This document shows, one piece after another, positions 51,501 through 63,100 of a stretch of DNA of 64,000 nt. The DNA comes from Hyalella azteca. Taxonomy: Eukaryota; Arthropoda; Malacostraca; Amphipoda; Hyalellidae. A model generated the notes under the pieces. It saw only the letters and a list, made by a program, of their open reading frames with translations. It was not told where the DNA came from and did no database searches. Within the stretch, counting starts at the first letter, position 1. The number at the start of each line of letters is the position of its first letter. The stretch spans positions 186,001-250,000 of the forward strand of contig NW_025941501.1 of NCBI RefSeq assembly GCF_000764305.2, written 5' to 3'. The translations under genes were made by a program, and so were the position numbers.

Positions 51501-53288
51501 ATGTCCAGGCGCCACTGGTTGCATCGATGCATTTGCTGCTGCTTGCTACCACCACCTAGTGAACAGGCGGCGGCAGGTGACGTGACGGCAGTGGCAGCAG
51601 CAGGTGGTGTTATTACTGCTCAACTAATAAGTTAAGCTAACTGCAAGTTTATGAACTAATTACGTTCAAAGCAAAAAAGTGTGCAATCGTGTCGAAAATT
51701 CTTGTAGATGATTGGAAAAAGGCGATTATCACACGACACACATTAAGCCTATTCTAAAACTCAGTCGGCTTTCGCTATCGAGATTTCTGGTCATATTGCA
51801 CTGTTGATTTTATTGGGACAGACTTCACAATATTCGACATTTCTTATTCAAGCCTGAAATTTGCTATATACCATAAGCTAGTTTGCTATCGACCACTTGT
51901 AATTGTAGCTAAGATGTGTAGTTTGAGTGGCTTGTGGGACTAATTAATCCTAGATTCGTTCAAGAAATCATGAAATTTGAAGATGCAGAAAAAGCAGAAC
52001 GACTTGGAAAAGTCGTTCTGGAAAAAATCAGAAAGATAAAGTCCTCCTTATTAATAGGATAAGTGAAGATCTCTAATCAAGTGAAACTTTCTCAGATAAA
52101 ATTTTATTTCATTTCTGAAGTATGATCGTCTAAAATGCTCGTTCTTCCTATAGATGCCTTGACTCATATACTAAATTTCACCTGTATATCTTACCAATTT
52201 GTCGGAGCCCCATAGATTAACTTATATAATTTAAAGTCTTCGGAATCCAGTCTTCCAAGTTACATTAGATTACTAATGTACATACTATGCTAACAGAGGC
52301 TCTTCAATTATGTTTTATTACAATTATGGCGCTGACACTTCAATTGTTCCCCGACGTTTAGGGCAAAGGCAACCCTTCTGCACTGAGGTGGGATGAAAAC
52401 GCTGATGAACTGTGGCTTTGAGACTTCAAGTCTAGGCGGATCGTGTGTTCCCTCAGACCCTCCTCTAATCTGATAGATTACCAACTGCGTTTTATAGAGG
52501 CTGGTAATCTCAAACTTTTGAAGTAGCTTCAAGTGAGAGGGTAATTAAAGTGTGAGCACAATGTCTCTTTACACACAAACAAAAACAAAAAACTGGGAGA
52601 ATTCTCAACACTCAAGGCAGGACAATAATATATTTTTCTTATCAGCTTCATTTTAGGTTTGGTCATTAGGATGCCTTGCGGAACCCGCATAATTTGAACA
52701 ATTTCTATTTGTGTGCACTACCTGACAGTCCTATTCCTACTGTAGCTTGCTCTGGGATTTTGGATGGCATTTAATATAGTTAAAATTTAAATTTTTTTAA
52801 ATTTTAAACTTTCAATTTTCGGCAATTCACATTTTCACACTTTCGGGAAGAACACATTTTCATATACACGAAATGAAATAATAGGAGTATAATTGTAATG
52901 GGATGAGAAATCATAATCAAATTCTAAAGATCATTAAGTTAATTAAAGCAATAGCCTGGTTGGACCTGAATGTTGATTTGAATAGGTATATAGTAATGAG
53001 TCATTTCTTTATCTGTAACAAAAAATTAAGAATTTCGGCTCTGCATTTGAATTCATTATTCTATTCGCAAGCTGTTACAAGTTCATGAATCCATTCGCAA
53101 GCTGTTACAGCAGTTAAGGCACAATCACAATAATCTAGTAAATTTTCACATCAATTATGTTATTACGAGTATAACTCTTTCCATATATTGCAGTGGGGAT
53201 TTCCGACCCCATCGGAAATCGCAGTCACAGCGAAATTTCGAGCAGTGACGGCAACTTTTCTCAATTCGTGGGCCAGCCATCGAATTAG
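39518..53288 (+). CDS. Unidentified gene, 3' portion (three phase-compatible exons)
   Basis: Exons 39518-39569 (EAEDSTVIRFPLEASQK, consensus donor AAAG|GTAAGT), 48216-48314 (FADSEIHVDSSAVVEW, then acidic DGEISDEEI, donor GTATGT) and 53194-53288 (GISDPIGNRSHSEISSSDGN to VGQPSN and TAG). Phases 1 and 1 join without a stop, which is unlikely by chance for three segments with good splice signals. The tail is acidic and Ser-rich and looks like the disordered C-terminus of a regulatory protein. I do not recognise the family. Introns are about 8.6 and 4.9 kb. Upstream exons are not found with confidence; 37970-38080 is a candidate. No AATAAA was spotted soon after the stop. Confidence 0.45.
41202..41300. 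repeat. Three-copy short tandem repeat
   Basis: CATACGAGGCAATTTTTTGC-type units followed by TCAAAAA recur three times, with a period near 35 bp. Confidence 0.6.
44902..45046 (-). other. Candidate non-coding (5' UTR) exon on the minus strand
   Basis: On the minus strand a GTTAACAG acceptor precedes this segment and CAGCTG|GTGAGT, a strong donor, ends it. All frames contain stops, so it would be untranslated. It holds an internal repeat, AACCTC(A/G)T..AGACGCTTAAT, twice. It could be an upstream exon of rabphilin, whose coding start lies in an exon with an acceptor 3 bases before the ATG. This is inference from splice signals only. Confidence 0.25.
46960..47560 (+). mobile_element. Non-LTR retrotransposon fragment with internal deletion
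   Basis: The 5' piece reads AQLQDDLDSLVNWADTWQLR, then FNANKCKVLHLGKNNEQQDY (reverse transcriptase palm/thumb region). It then jumps near 47170-47190 to a C-terminal piece containing RITDMCNSLSDDIVGAPS and MNAFKNRLDKAMEKYMLKFE. The 3' end has a short TATGT-type tail near 47545. It lies in the large intron of the unidentified gene. Confidence 0.8.
51995..52020. repeat. 11-bp perfect hairpin
   Basis: CAGAACGACTT and AAGTCGTTCTG flank the loop GGAA. Confidence 0.6.
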
Positions 53289-54089
53289 TTAAGCCTTGTG
53301 GGTTTTGGTGAGGCAGGAAGTGGGATCACAGTGGCGTTGAGGCCTAATTAAGGATAAGGCGAGAAAGACCCTGCAGAATGTTCAGTACATTTGGTTTTGC
53401 CTCGCCTGCTCAGTTATAGATTTCCTAATCTAGTTCATTTCGTATCAACACTTACAGTAAGTAATTTTTATAAAATTAATGGGCGAAAATAATTTTCATG
53501 AACAAGTACTAACGCATCATGGTAAATTTTACGCGCAGCGCATATCAAGATAGAACAGATGTCGCAATTTATTGGAACCGGAAAAAAACACAATTTGCCT
53601 ATCTCTAACTATGAAACAATTGTAGCGAAAAACTCTTTTCTATTCCAGCATGTAACTAAGCAAACCCATTTTAGTTGTAAACAGACTGCAAATGTTTTAT
53701 ACCTAGTGTTCCCGAGTGATCAATCAATGAAAGCTTAATTTCGTCTCGAGGCTCCGCTGGCCGACAGCTACTATCACTAGTCAATATTCACAGCCATTGC
53801 TCTTCACTAAATATGTCTATTATGCAGAAGAGACCTCTCTGAAACGTGAGCGTTTGAACTTAGCGAAAAGCGACTACCTATGAGAAACTACGTGAAGCAG
53901 TGAGTGGAGCGAGCGAATGTTTCAGGCTGTATTCAAGGACGTGCTTGTACCTTAATAGTGTTATTTTCTCAGTTCCGTTTACAGTTGATATACTCCATTG
54001 GATCAGACGCTTTCGATCAGGTGGACGTCAACGGGCCAGTGTTATCGGAACACAGTCAGACTAAATAAGGGTACTAATAGGTATGACGC

Positions 54090-54490
54090 AGATAAACATT
54101 TATTCGTTGCGTTTATGAACGAACTGCCAGAATCAGTGTCTAGCATGTACCTAATGTACGCTAATGAAAAAAATTATCATAATGCAGTTAATTAAGGCAT
54201 CGTCAAAAATGTGCAGCTGCAAGATGACCTTGGGAGATTGGGCTGCGTTTCAACGCTGACAAGTGTCGAGTGCTCCGCGTTGTTAAGAATTATGACTTGC
54301 AAGCATACGATTTGCGAAGACATGAAAAGCTGCATTGAAGTAATGCTTGAAGACTCAACCGTGGAAAAAGATTTGAGAGTTCATGTTGACAAAGACTTGA
54401 AGTTAATTAAGAATATTGAAAAACAAGTTGATTTAGCGAATAAGCTGGTAGGACTAATGGCACGTTCTCATGCTAATGGCACGATAGAGG
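54090..54490 (+). mobile_element. Non-LTR reverse transcriptase fragment, degenerate
   Basis: LFVAFMNELPESVSSMYLMY matches the conserved FxxYINDLP....YADD block, with YADD changed to YANE. LQDDLGRL and later VEKDLRVHVDKDLK follow after frameshifts. It is inactive. Confidence 0.75.
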
Positions 54491-55159
54491 ACTAATGGCA
54501 CGTTCTCTCTTATCTTAATTAAGAAGCGGTTGTGATGTGTGCAAGCACTTGGATTTCGAAAATATTACATGTTCATCGAAACTTAAAACTGACGATAATA
54601 TATTCAGTCGAGGATGTTCAGAGGTCTGCAAAAATTCTAATTATTGGCTTCAAAAGTCCTATGAAAAATTATCAGAGTTCATGAAGCTTACCAGTCAATG
54701 CTATTGAGTTTTAAGGTATTGACCGTGATCTCTCGGAAGTTTACAACTGTCCTCACGGTTAATACAAAATTCCATAATCAATCCAATTTGGAATATTACA
54801 GAGCGGGATGAACCTTCCTCTTTTCATATCAATTGAAAGTACATGTATTGTATCAGTCACTATTCGGATAGTTTCACAAACACCCGGTAATAAACTAAAA
54901 ATTGAAAGCGAGTTAATTTAAAAATCTGTTATAATTACTACCTCAGCGTAGTGATAATACCTACTCATTTTCCAAAATGCAAGCAAATCACTGTTCAGTA
55001 TTGAAAGACTTATGATTGGTTAGATTGCTTAAAAAATACGTTTATCAGTTTTCATTGAAAATGAATTATTGTAAAAATCTGTAATAATTTCTACCGCAGC
55101 GTATTGATAAATACTACTTATATTCCAAAATTCATGCAAATCCGTTCGGTATTGAAGGA

Positions 55160-55395
55160 CTTAGAATAAGAATAGAATAGAAGTGTCGGCGTTGAAGAAA
55201 TAGGCCCATGGCCTGTTGCCGATTCTTGAACTTTTCGTGACTTGATTCACAAGGGATCCGGCCTTTGGAACCCGATCTTTCCATAGCTGACGATTGACTG
55301 AGATAGCTGCTGGACTTATTGCCTGGTCCGTAATTTGCTAGGCATTTTAAGACTGAACATATGATCCTGCATAGCTTCGTCTAGTCTGTTTTTGC
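55160..55395 (-). mobile_element. Non-LTR retrotransposon 3'-end fragment
   Basis: Close match, on the minus strand, to the 3' part of the element at 19216, including the GAATAGAATAGAAG tail, TGTCGGC and GGGATCCGGCCTTTGGAACC. About 235 bp, 5'-truncated. Confidence 0.85.
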
Positions 55396-56559
55396 TTACG
55401 ACTTGTAAAGTTGAGCGTGTGTTTTGCGTTTGAGTGTCGATTCGGTAAAAATTAACGAGAAACGGTGACAGGGTTAACTTGGCAGAATCTTCAACATCAA
55501 CACTCCCATTAAAATATAATCAGTTAAATAATGAATTGACTGTTTATCAAATTACTATAATTATCGCTTTCACATCACGTGTGGATGGTCTTCATTGAAA
55601 CCAATCCACTCAAAAAATATAATGATCTAAATCTTATAAATATATGTTGTGCCCGCATTTTAATTTATTCTTTCAAGTATTTATCTCAGAAGTCAGAAGT
55701 TAGTTATAAATTATATTCATATCGTGGTGTCGATGGTGGAGCTAAATTCCCCAATGATTAGTGATAGCTGAGTATAGCCTGGATATGTTGTTTTCTTTTC
55801 GGACTAATATTTTCTATGATATTTTTAGCAATAACTATAATAAAAATCCTGCATGTTTAATAATTCTCAGATTGAAAGTTAGTTGGGACCGTGTGAATAA
55901 CTGCTAAATTCACAGCAGTTCATTGCACCAGAAAGAGAGCAGCAGCAATTCCTAAGTATTAATGATGTATAATAAGATATACCCGCTTTTTGCAACTCCC
56001 GAATGCCACAAAGAGTTTAAAACGATGCTATGCTTATAGAGACACATATTTAGTTGGAACACATACCTAGCCTCATTTTTAATTTGTTTGTTTAGTGTCC
56101 CCTTCCGGATTAATATAGAATAAAGGAGAGAAAGAGCGTAACATCATAATTTCAATTGATTGAAAATAAATATAATTGATTTCAACTCTCCTATGACATT
56201 TTGCATAACCGAACCGTGTGCCGAAACTTAATCGATTGTTTAAGCTCTTTTGCCAGACATTTCTTCATTTGGTGAAATCTCTTTAATTGGATAATTATAC
56301 AAATGCAGGTTAAAAACAATGTTCAGAATTCAGTCATTATAGTTTTAACACAGTTCTGGAGCTCGCCATTTATCATTCCACATTAACTTTTACTTTGGAA
56401 ATGTCATGAAAGCTGCAAGTAAGTAGACGGTAGGAAATAATGTGCGTTTAAAAACTACTTTTTAAAGACAACACTTCTAAAACTTTGATGTTACACATGT
56501 ACAATGAATTTCTAATTTTATTTTCAAACATTGAAAAAAAAAGTTTTCGAAATTTTTTA

Positions 56560-56757
56560 AAATATATATGTTGTGTAAGTTTTCAAAATTATTTATTCTG
56601 TCAACTGATTCATTCATTGTCTGTGACTTTATGCAACTGTGCAAAATTTCAAATCGAGTGGACAGGTAGAAGTGTGTCAAATATCGATTACAAGATTTGT
56701 AGCAGACAGACAAACAACCAAGAAGTGAAGTTAAAGAGAAGTGTTGTAATAACAAAT
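56560..56757. repeat. Third copy of the 25796-26150 dispersed repeat
   Basis: Shares TTTCAAAATTATTTATTCTG, GATTCATTCATTGTCT and the AAGTGAAGTTAAAGAGAAGT end with the copies near 26 kb. Same orientation. Confidence 0.7.
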
Positions 56758-57239
56758 AGATATCAACAAGACATAAGCCACTGTTGGTGAATTAGAAAAA
56801 TTTTAAAGACAACCAAGTGATCTTTCATTATTTTTCACGTTAAGATGGCTGCATCTCTATAATATCTATGATTACTTCTACCATCGTTTAAAAAAAAGGA
56901 ATAACGCCATACCTAATCAGACGGTTCACACCTACAGAATTTACACTAACACTGTTGCCATCGCGCAAAATATGTTCCTTCTGCCATCTTGTTACCTATT
57001 GTTGTTGCCGAGTTGCCATAACTCGTGGCAGCGTTGCCACCTGCACATCACCATGCCGACGGTGTTGCCATGGCTTACCGCTGTGTGCCACATCGCCTTT
57101 CGCCCTTTTAGCGCCAATGATAAAAACAGTAAATCTGGTCGCCGGGATATCATTTCCATATTAAATGGCGCGCTAAGCAGCTTTATCGCGTGCTGGCCGC
57201 GCCTGATAAAAGCCCAGACCTTTTGAACTTCTCTAATGA

Positions 57240-57380
57240 GCCGCGCGTGGATGAGCGTGGATGCTAGCGGTGGCGTGAGTAGTGGATGCTGGATACTGCA
57301 TGAAGAGGTGGATACTGGATAGTGGAGGGATAGATGCTGGATGCTGGAGGGATGAATGCTGGATACTGGAGCGGGAGTAA
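57240..57380. repeat. Degenerate TGGATGCTGGA minisatellite
   Basis: Many variants of TGGAT(G/A)CTGGA interspersed with GTGGAGGGAT. It lies in a stretch richer in GC than the rest of the window. Confidence 0.55.
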
Positions 57381-58013
57381 TATATTTTTCTGGTGGAGTG
57401 GAGTGCGCGGAATGTGAAACTTTGAAAATGGTTGTTGATGTTGAAGCGTTTGAAGTTGGATGTGAGGTGTGGGATGCTGAATGTGAAACGATGGTTGCTA
57501 TTGGTGGTGCGCCTGATGCCGGTGGTTGGACATTCGGTGCTGGATAGTGAAATGATAGATGCAGATGATCGATCGTTGGCGTTATATGTGAAATAACGGT
57601 GGTTGGTGTTAGAGCGTTGATGGCTTTATGGGATGAGGTAAAAGATTTCAGAGGTATTTGGTCTTCTTCATAGTGAGCGCTTTTGCGCTACTGACCCCGA
57701 CACCCGTTATCCCATGCTGTGCGGTAGTCGATGAACGTGGCTGCTGGTCGGTCATATAATAACATTGACAGTTTGAATACACTTATAATTTCTATAAATG
57801 TAATTAATGGTAATTGTCTCTGTCAGAACAGGTTTTTTTATTCGTACTGCCCGTTTAAATTTTCGTTATGTAAATAAGGTTCTCGCTAACGTATATCCTT
57901 TGAAATTTCCCTTTGATGGCTCCTTTTTTGATGGCTGCATCGTGGAAGCTATTATGATCTCAAATTAAATTATGATCTCAAATCTTTAATCTTAAAACAA
58001 CCTTTGCCCGCTA

Positions 58014-58247
58014 ATGGGATTAAGCTATTTCTCAATTTCTCCGCGTTTTCATCGTGGTGAGCGACGCAAAATGTACAGCAATGTTGACACTGCAGCAGTT
58101 TTTGCTGCCATATCGCACCTCAGGACGCCGCTTAAAGCCTTTCTATTACGGCTTCACGCATCATTACCACAGCCCGATGTCGTAGCAGTCTTGTACGCAA
58201 GGGAAATTCCAGCCCAGAAACAACAGGAGGAGCTTCCGCTACACTGA
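58014..58247 (+). other. Isolated ORF of 77 codons, unrecognised
   Basis: ATG to TGA. The middle reads SNVDTAAVFAAISHLRTPLK with a balanced composition, unlike most AT-rich shadow ORFs here. No splice signals or family motif clearly support it, so it may be chance or a relic. Confidence 0.2.
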
Positions 58248-59130
58248 CCATGGACAAAGCAACCTATCCGGCTATAAGAAACACCCCGGGGCATGATGTG
58301 CTTTTATCTTGCACTGCATGCACCTGGGCTAAATTATCAAAAACTAACCATAGAATTAAATGACTGGCAAACATGGTTAACTTTTGGGAATTATCTTGTA
58401 TTTGCTCTTCGATCTGTTCAAAGAATGATTGTTCTCTGCATTAGATTCGTTGTTTTCACCTACTGTGATGTTTTTTTAGCTAGCTCGTGGTCAGTGATTC
58501 AATTGGAAGTTGAAAGGAGGGGATGAGGCCTTTTGATGAGACGTTGTTGAAAGAAGGTCACTAGGTCAGTGTGACTTGCCACGTTTTGCATCCGATTAAA
58601 TGCAAATCGTAGCCTTTTTGGTAGCACCAAAAAATATGCTTCGCCTTTTGTGGAGTAAGTCTTCGGCTGGGTGCTCTCAATATTTGTTAAGGTGTCGGCA
58701 GTATGACTGCTTCAGTCAGCATTGATTGCTAGAAAGTAGCCAAGAAATATTTAGCACGAGCACCAAATGTCATTCCGTAAGCTCATCGAACGGCTAGCTT
58801 ATCTCTCAAATTTATGAGATGGCACAGGAGGAGTGGGGCCATACATGCGTTAGCGTGTGCTCGCAGTACCACCAAAGGACGATTCATTCGACGATGCCAT
58901 GTGCTTTGGACAAGAATATTTCAATTGTGGGTAATACAACAATAACAGTTTATATTTCGCTTATCATCATGATATTCTTAATGTCTGACTTTTGAGATCC
59001 TAATAATTCCGGCCATCACAAACGCTGAAAAGCCTGTTAAGGCACTCCCGTTTAAATGGACGCTGGTAACCGGTAACCACAGCGCTGTTTGTTATTGCAT
59101 CAAGCCACACAAACGGGCGACGTTACACAG

Positions 59131-59279
59131 CAGTTGCTCAAGACGCCCGTCGTTGCAGTTGCTCAAGACGCCCGTCGCTGCAGTTGCTCAAGACGCCCGT
59201 CGCTGCAGTTGCTCAAGACGCCCGTCGCTGCAGTTGCTCAAGACGCCCGTCACTGCAGTAGCTCAAGACGCCCGTCGTT
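59131..59279. repeat. 25-bp minisatellite, six copies
   Basis: CAGTTGCTCAAGACGCCCGT followed by CGCTG repeats at 59131, 59156, 59181, 59206, 59231 and 59256, nearly identical. Confidence 0.92.
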
Positions 59280-59903
59280 TCTCAGCTGATAGGATGAAGA
59301 AGATGAGACAGTGAGCAATTAGAATGAAGAGTTTGAGCGCCGACGCTTAATGAGCTCAAAACTCCTTATCGTCGTTTGCATAATGCTCTTAAATTCGCTA
59401 ATGAGGCAATGGGCCCTCGAAGAATGCGTCATCTTTCTTGAGACGACGCAGAGCTAACGGCTGATCACGCGCGTCCTTCTTCATTTGATCGCTGCTCTCT
59501 CAGGGGGTGCTTGTGATGGGGAGGAGGATCCCAGAAGGGGCGAAGAGAGGGGCAGCGTTTGAGTGGAAGTGTGATAGTGAGTGGCGGGGGGGAGGCGGCA
59601 GTTGAGCTCCCTGATATGCACGCGTGGTCGAATGATATTATGATTCATCAAGACTTTACTTTACTTGGTACTTAACAAAATACGGCTTCTGAAAACGAAG
59701 GAATATACAGTGCATACTTATTCATGTCTTACTCGACTTGCTTCAATGATACCCATATCTGAAAACTCTGCAATCGGTATGCGGTATCGGAATCTTTCGT
59801 CACTGACGATATATCTCTTGGATTAAATAATTCATGAGCGTTTGTGAGTTGCCAACGATGAATTGGCCCCTCCCTCGCCACCTCGTCAGCAGACGCAGGT
59901 GTG

Positions 59904-60131
59904 ATGTCGAGCGCCCGCAGCAAAAGGCGTCGAGATGAAAGGCCCGCTCCTCGCATATGGATGCACCGCGGCTCCAATCTGCTCACCGCAGCTGCCTGCG
60001 GTGTGCTCGCCTCGCTCACATTTCTCGTGGCCAACGTTTTATTAATGATAACATTTACTACGTTTTATTATTTTAGAATTCACGACGACGCTGCCTGCAG
60101 AGCATCACGGGACATTTGTTCATTTCATTGA
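59904..60131 (+). CDS. Candidate small or first-exon membrane protein, unrecognised
   Basis: The ORF starts MSSARSKRRRDERPAPRIWM, a strongly basic N-tail. A long hydrophobic stretch follows, NLLTAAACGVLASLTFLVAN continuing VLLMITFTTFYYF (about residues 25-57). It then gives RIHDDAACRASRDICSFH and a TGA. This layout fits a type II single-pass protein or the first coding exon of one. The GC-rich 5' half changes abruptly to AT-rich sequence at about 60034, so the real exon may end near GCCAAC|GTTTTATT. A candidate 41-base intron to TTTTAG at 60074 exists but is very short. No family recognised. Confidence 0.3.
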   Translation: MSSARSKRRRDERPAPRIWMHRGSNLLTAAACGVLASLTFLVANVLLMITFTTFYYFRIHDDAACRASRDICSFH

Positions 60132-63100
60132 AAAATTATCAACAGTTATCCTCAGTATTCGTGACCAAACTCACATACATATGATCACGACAGACCCTCA
60201 CTTTCTGATTTTTTTTTCGCCTGTGTATCTGTATTTTTTTAAACTTCTGGAGTTGAACGCTCACTTCAAACGTCAAATTAAAACACACATACACTTGTGA
60301 ATTTAATGTTCACAATCACTTCCTTTTTCATTACTTCCAAAGTAAACGAAGAGTTTACCTCCGTTCGTTATAATTAAGAACAACAATCAGCTAGGTTTTA
60401 TGCAAAATATATATGAGAAGTAATGTTACCTTATCACAATGACGTAGACCACAGCGTTTCACAAATTAGTTATTCACAAATGTTCAGTGGTAGTATTATT
60501 TAATAACAAGGTCAATCAAGAGATTCGTCGTTTTCTACATTCACCTAATATCATGTCATTACTTTAAGCTGTTGCGTGGCGTCCCATGCAAAATGAACGC
60601 TCGGGGAGTTACTCTACGAATTCGTTCCGCATCGTGGATTGTTTTAAAGTTACTTAGCCCACAAGAGACCATTTAATTCTCATTATTAATGTTTTCTCAT
60701 TATATTAATATATCATACATATAGATCATATTACATTTATTTATAATATTTTCATATATATACATTATATCTGTTACTTTAATGATTAGTGGACAATACA
60801 TAATTCTACTCAACCGTATTACTAATGTCAATGAATGTTTTTATTTTATTGGTGCAAAACATATTTATTATTTATTCTAGCTGATTCATAAGATTACTGA
60901 AAATAATTTAACATTCGTAGGACACTATTTTGCACCATGATTTTTGAACAACTTCAAGTACAAGATACTGTATCATAGCAGAATCGTACAGTGTCTTTCA
61001 AAGGAATCTAATTAGACAAGTCAGTTAAAGTTAAATTATGAGGTTTGCGGAAAGTATTTTTTATCGCTAAAATCGATAAAATAGGAGCGTCAGGCTAATA
61101 ATTTTGATGTGCTGAACCACGTAGAAGGTGCGTGTACTGTGTTAGTGTAACAGTTTTGAGGAGTGTGTTGCTGTTGAGTATAAATATGCATGCAGATATA
61201 TTTAATTTTCATTGTGTCTATATAATGATAATTTGAGCAATTTTAATCCATATTTCGCGTAATTCGTCGCTTATTCACAACATTATTTTGGTGAGTCATT
61301 ATTTTTTGCGCATGAGAGCATGCGAGCCAAAAAGTCCAAAGAACCTCCCAGCGACGCAATAAGTTGATTTGAAGGTAATCCATAGCATAGAACTTCTTGA
61401 AGCTTTCCAGGTTCAGCGCTAACGCTTCAGATTTAACGTACCTTACAGTTTTACTCGGTAAGTATATAAATATGTCGAAATCCAAAGGTTCTGACAGATG
61501 AAAATCTGTCGTTTACTGAACGAAAAAATTAATCCTGTTCTGCGTTAACAGACATAGTTTTACCCTTCCTCGGGTGGCTGGATCGTCGAAAGTATTTATC
61601 GATTCATATTAGTGTATTTCAAGCATTCATTAATTAATTTCTTAGACTCATTCCTGGTTAGTCGCGGTAGTGACGAAATGTAGGTATATTTACTGACAGT
61701 TTTAATTTTCGTTAAGCTAAACACTTTGTTTAAACTATTAAGTTCATTATCTTTGCGGTGTGTCTGAAATAGGTCTGTTAATGTAGAGTGTGTAACAGAG
61801 AATATATACGAAACATTTAAGTTTGAATTAATACCTCTCAAAGGATATTTCTGAGATTTTTAATCGCATTTTCATTGTCTTCAGTAGATTAGCCAACGCA
61901 TTCTCAGGACACATGCAATTTTTACGGGAATTTTTCTTTTGCATCGAATCAAAATCTGTGCATTTGTTCTAATAGTTTTACTTGCTAAAACACAATATTT
62001 TTCTTTATTTACAAATAATTTCCTCGATAATGACTTATTACTTAATGCCTAGTCAAGAAGCTGAACGAGACAGAAAGGTCGGTGTTGCCATACAGCGTCC
62101 GTATGGTCGCGCCCGTGCCACCACTCGACCATCTGCACGCTAGGGTGTCAAGTGCGCTTCTTTGTGGTCTAATGAGATCTGAGCGAGCGATCGTGTTACG
62201 AGCTCACGTCGGGGGGACTACTGCTAAAAGTACATAATACTACATTCAAAGCAACTTACAAAAGAAATTATTGTCTCAATATCAAGTAAATTGTCGATTA
62301 AGGCCTAGAAGTATTTATAAACAAATGTAAATGAAATAATTTTTAAACGGCTTCAAGTTCAATTTTAAAAATAAAAAAATAATTAGAAAATGTCATTAAA
62401 ATTCATAACACTACATTCAAAGTGATAGAGAAATCATTGTCTCAATGTCAAGTAAATTGTCGATTAAGGCCTAGAAGTATTTATAAACAAATGTAAATGA
62501 AACAATTTTTAAACGGCTTCAAGTTCAGCTTTAAAAATAAAATATAATTAGAAAATGTCATTAAGAAATTCATAACACTACATTCAAAGTGATAGAGAAA
62601 TCATTGTCTCAATGTCAGGAAAACTTACGATTTAGACCAGAAATATGTGTAAACAAGTCAATGAAACTACAGTTAAATGACCTCATTCTATCTAAAAAGT
62701 ATCACAAGAAAATTTCCTTAAGAAATATTGAAGACTTATGAAGAATCCTGAAAGAATAAAAGGAGAGCAGAATTTTTTGCTAAGCTATATTATTTATGTC
62801 CCAATCTTTACATAATTCTTGCATAAACAATATATTGTCTGTACACATCTGAATCATCTGGGTAGTTAAAACTCTGGTATTGGAAAATTGCAGGCTTTGC
62901 CGCATTTGATAATTAAACTTGGTCATAAATGTGCGCAGATATTGGGGAAAAGTTGCGCAACAACAATTCGAATAATTTTATCTTCTAGACGCCGTTTTTA
63001 TTGCTGCTCTTATTAGCGTAAATCCTCATACACTAAAAGACTGCGGTCAAACAACGTTTGTATTGTATGTTGTGGTGACAATAGTAAAAGTTTTATGTTT

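Larger units (their letters stand above)
53289..59900. other. Region between the unidentified gene and the hydrophobic ORF
   Basis: Contains two retrotransposon fragments (54090, 55160), a dispersed repeat (56560), a GC-richer stretch with minisatellite-like sequence (56950-57560), an isolated ORF at 58014-58247 and a 25-bp minisatellite (59131). A G-rich stretch at 59500-59610 could be promoter sequence for the ORF at 59904. No confirmed exon. Confidence 0.4.

Noticed and set aside
56485..56790. 101-codon ORF and its opposite-strand partner
   Set aside because: Both lie over the dispersed repeat at 56560-56757 and have AT-driven composition, so they are not genes.
59089..59289. ORF over the 25-bp repeat
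   Set aside because: The 25-bp unit shifts frame each copy and there is no splice or start context. Best read as a minisatellite.
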